A program made the translations under genes and the position numbers. The notes below the pieces were generated by a model that did not search any database, was not told where the DNA came from, and was given only the letters and a program-made list of their open reading frames with translations. Positions 15,208 through 15,853 of a stretch of 15,853 nucleotides of DNA are shown piece by piece. Origin of the DNA: CAYVMN01 sp964452575. Its GTDB lineage: Bacteria > Desulfobacterota > DSM-4660 > Desulfatiglandales > Desulfatiglandaceae. The stretch covers positions 1 to 15,853 of the forward strand of contig CAYVMN010000108.1 in the NCBI GenBank assembly GCA_964452575.1, written 5' to 3'. The stretch's first letter is position 1; every line of letters begins with the position of its first letter.

Positions 15208-15772
15208 ACCCGTTCACGACAATCTCGATACGCCCCGATGATAAATCATACAGTAATCCATGCACGATCAGATTTTCCGGCACGAACGGATAGCCCTTGA
15301 TGGCTTTGATTTCCTTCCTAACCGCCTCTCTGGGGTCCTGAAAAGCCTGGAGCCAATTTTGCAGTTTCTCCCGCACAGGTTCCCCAACGAACTCCTTGAA
15401 TTTCTGCCATTTCTCTGTGGTCAGGTTGGCCTGCATATTCTCGATAAGCGTGTCAATCTTTTGATATAGTAGGCTGCAAGCGCAATCAGTATGCATTATG
15501 ATTGCGATCTCTTTGAAACCGGCAAGGTGAATGCCGACCACAAGGGAGCGTTTGTCAGCTATTCCTCCTAGCGTCCTTATGACCCTGACTTGGGACTGAA
15601 TTTCCCCGGTTGGCCGAAAAGGAGATACACCAGCCGCGGCCAGGTTGACCCGCGGATCCATGCAAACCACTACCGCATGGGGGCAAGGTTGTCTTTCTGG
15701 AGAGAGAGCGTAAATACTGATCCTTTCCCTGAACTTCTTATTTTCTTCCAGTATCGTGTCTAGCCAACTCAT
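15197..15772 (-). CDS. Beta-class carbonic anhydrase-like protein
   Basis: This 191-residue minus-strand protein has the beta-carbonic-anhydrase signature. The zinc ligands would be Cys37, His94 and Cys97 in CMDPR (37-41) and MHTDCAC (93-99), and the Asp39-Arg41 dyad is present, together with RTLGGIADKRSLVVGIHLAG (66-85). Family members hydrate CO2 to bicarbonate in the cytoplasm. The Gly usually following the second zinc Cys is Ala. The ATG at 15772 follows GAGGGGG at good spacing; an upstream TTG (15787) would add five residues and run through that site. It faces the carbamoyl operon convergently. A role in handling CO2 released from carbamate is possible, but nothing in the arrangement proves it. 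Confidence 0.82.
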   Translation of the reverse strand: MSWLDTILEENKKFRERISIYALSPERQPCPHAVVVCMDPRVNLAAAGVSPFRPTGEIQSQVRVIRTLGGIADKRSLVVGIHLAGFKEIAIIMHTDCACSLLYQKIDTLIENMQANLTTEKWQKFKEFVGEPVREKLQNWLQAFQDPREAVRKEIKAIKGYPFVPENLIVHGLLYDLSSGRIEIVVNGYES

Positions 15773-15815
15773 GTCGCCCCCTCGCAACTTCTCGCAGCAA
15801 AAGAATTGGACCTGT

Positions 15816-15846
15816 GCGGTTAGCTCTTAGCCATTAGCGGTTAGCT
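15816..15846. repeat. Direct repeat GCGGTTAGCT with 21-base period
   Basis: GCGGTTAGCT occurs at 15816-15825 and again at 15837-15846, and TTAGC also occurs between them in CTTAGCCATTA, giving a degenerate TTAGC-rich array running to the window edge. It lies upstream of the carbonic-anhydrase gene. It may be the start of a longer tandem repeat beyond the window. Confidence 0.55.
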
Positions 15847-15853
15847 TTTGGAT

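Noticed and set aside
1..15853. CRISPR array, tRNA or rRNA genes, insertion sequences
   Set aside because: I saw no spaced direct repeats of CRISPR type, no cloverleaf or rRNA-like stretch, and no transposase-like frame or paired terminal repeats.

Overview
The window holds a bacterial catabolic-looking locus with medium GC content by eye, strong GGAGG-type ribosome binding sites, GTG and TTG starts, and tightly packed same-strand genes. The gene content (aconitase X, a DASS-type anion transporter, FdrA-family proteins, carbamate kinase) suits an anaerobic or fermentative bacterium. A Desulfobacterota/syntroph-like or Firmicutes host would fit, but nothing in the window fixes the taxon.

Layout, left to right. 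Positions 1-521 contain no convincing gene; they hold a terminator-like stem and an inverted repeat in front of a LysR-type regulator (522-1469). A 307-base gap follows with a candidate promoter and an adjoining dyad. Next come a fused aconitase-X protein (1777-3546) and a 12-TM-class DASS/SLC13 transporter (3686-5107). A compact run then begins: FdrA-like protein (5381-6976), a 58-residue protein resembling the detached C-terminal tail of FdrA (6976-7152), a DUF1116/YlbE-like protein (7173-8429), a full-length CarB-like protein (8448-11624), carbamate kinase (11637-12590) and a DUF2877/YlbF-like protein (12612-13583). After a 325-base gap with two tandem hairpins comes an aspartate-carbamoyltransferase-like protein (13909-14955). 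On the opposite strand lies a short beta-carbonic-anhydrase-like gene (15197-15772). The right edge carries a GCGGTTAGCT repeat.

How they may work together. FdrA, DUF1116 and DUF2877 proteins are homologues of E. coli FdrA/YlbE/YlbF (AllF/AllG/AllH), reported to form oxamate carbamoyltransferase at the end of anaerobic allantoin breakdown, with a carbamate kinase recovering ATP from carbamoyl phosphate. No allantoin-pathway gene is present here. Instead the set is joined to an aconitase-X dehydratase, an organic-anion transporter and two remodelled carbamoyl-phosphate enzymes. The CarB-like protein keeps the full six-part architecture and a good MGS domain, but it has lost the metal-ligand residues of the first ATP-grasp domain, most of those of the second, and has no CarA partner. 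The ATCase-like protein keeps every carbamoyl-phosphate residue I could align but has Trp in place of the aspartate-binding Arg229. The most economical inference is an undescribed pathway that imports and dehydrates an organic acid and moves a carbamoyl group to or from an unusual acceptor, with ATP recovered by carbamate kinase. The substrate cannot be read from the sequence.
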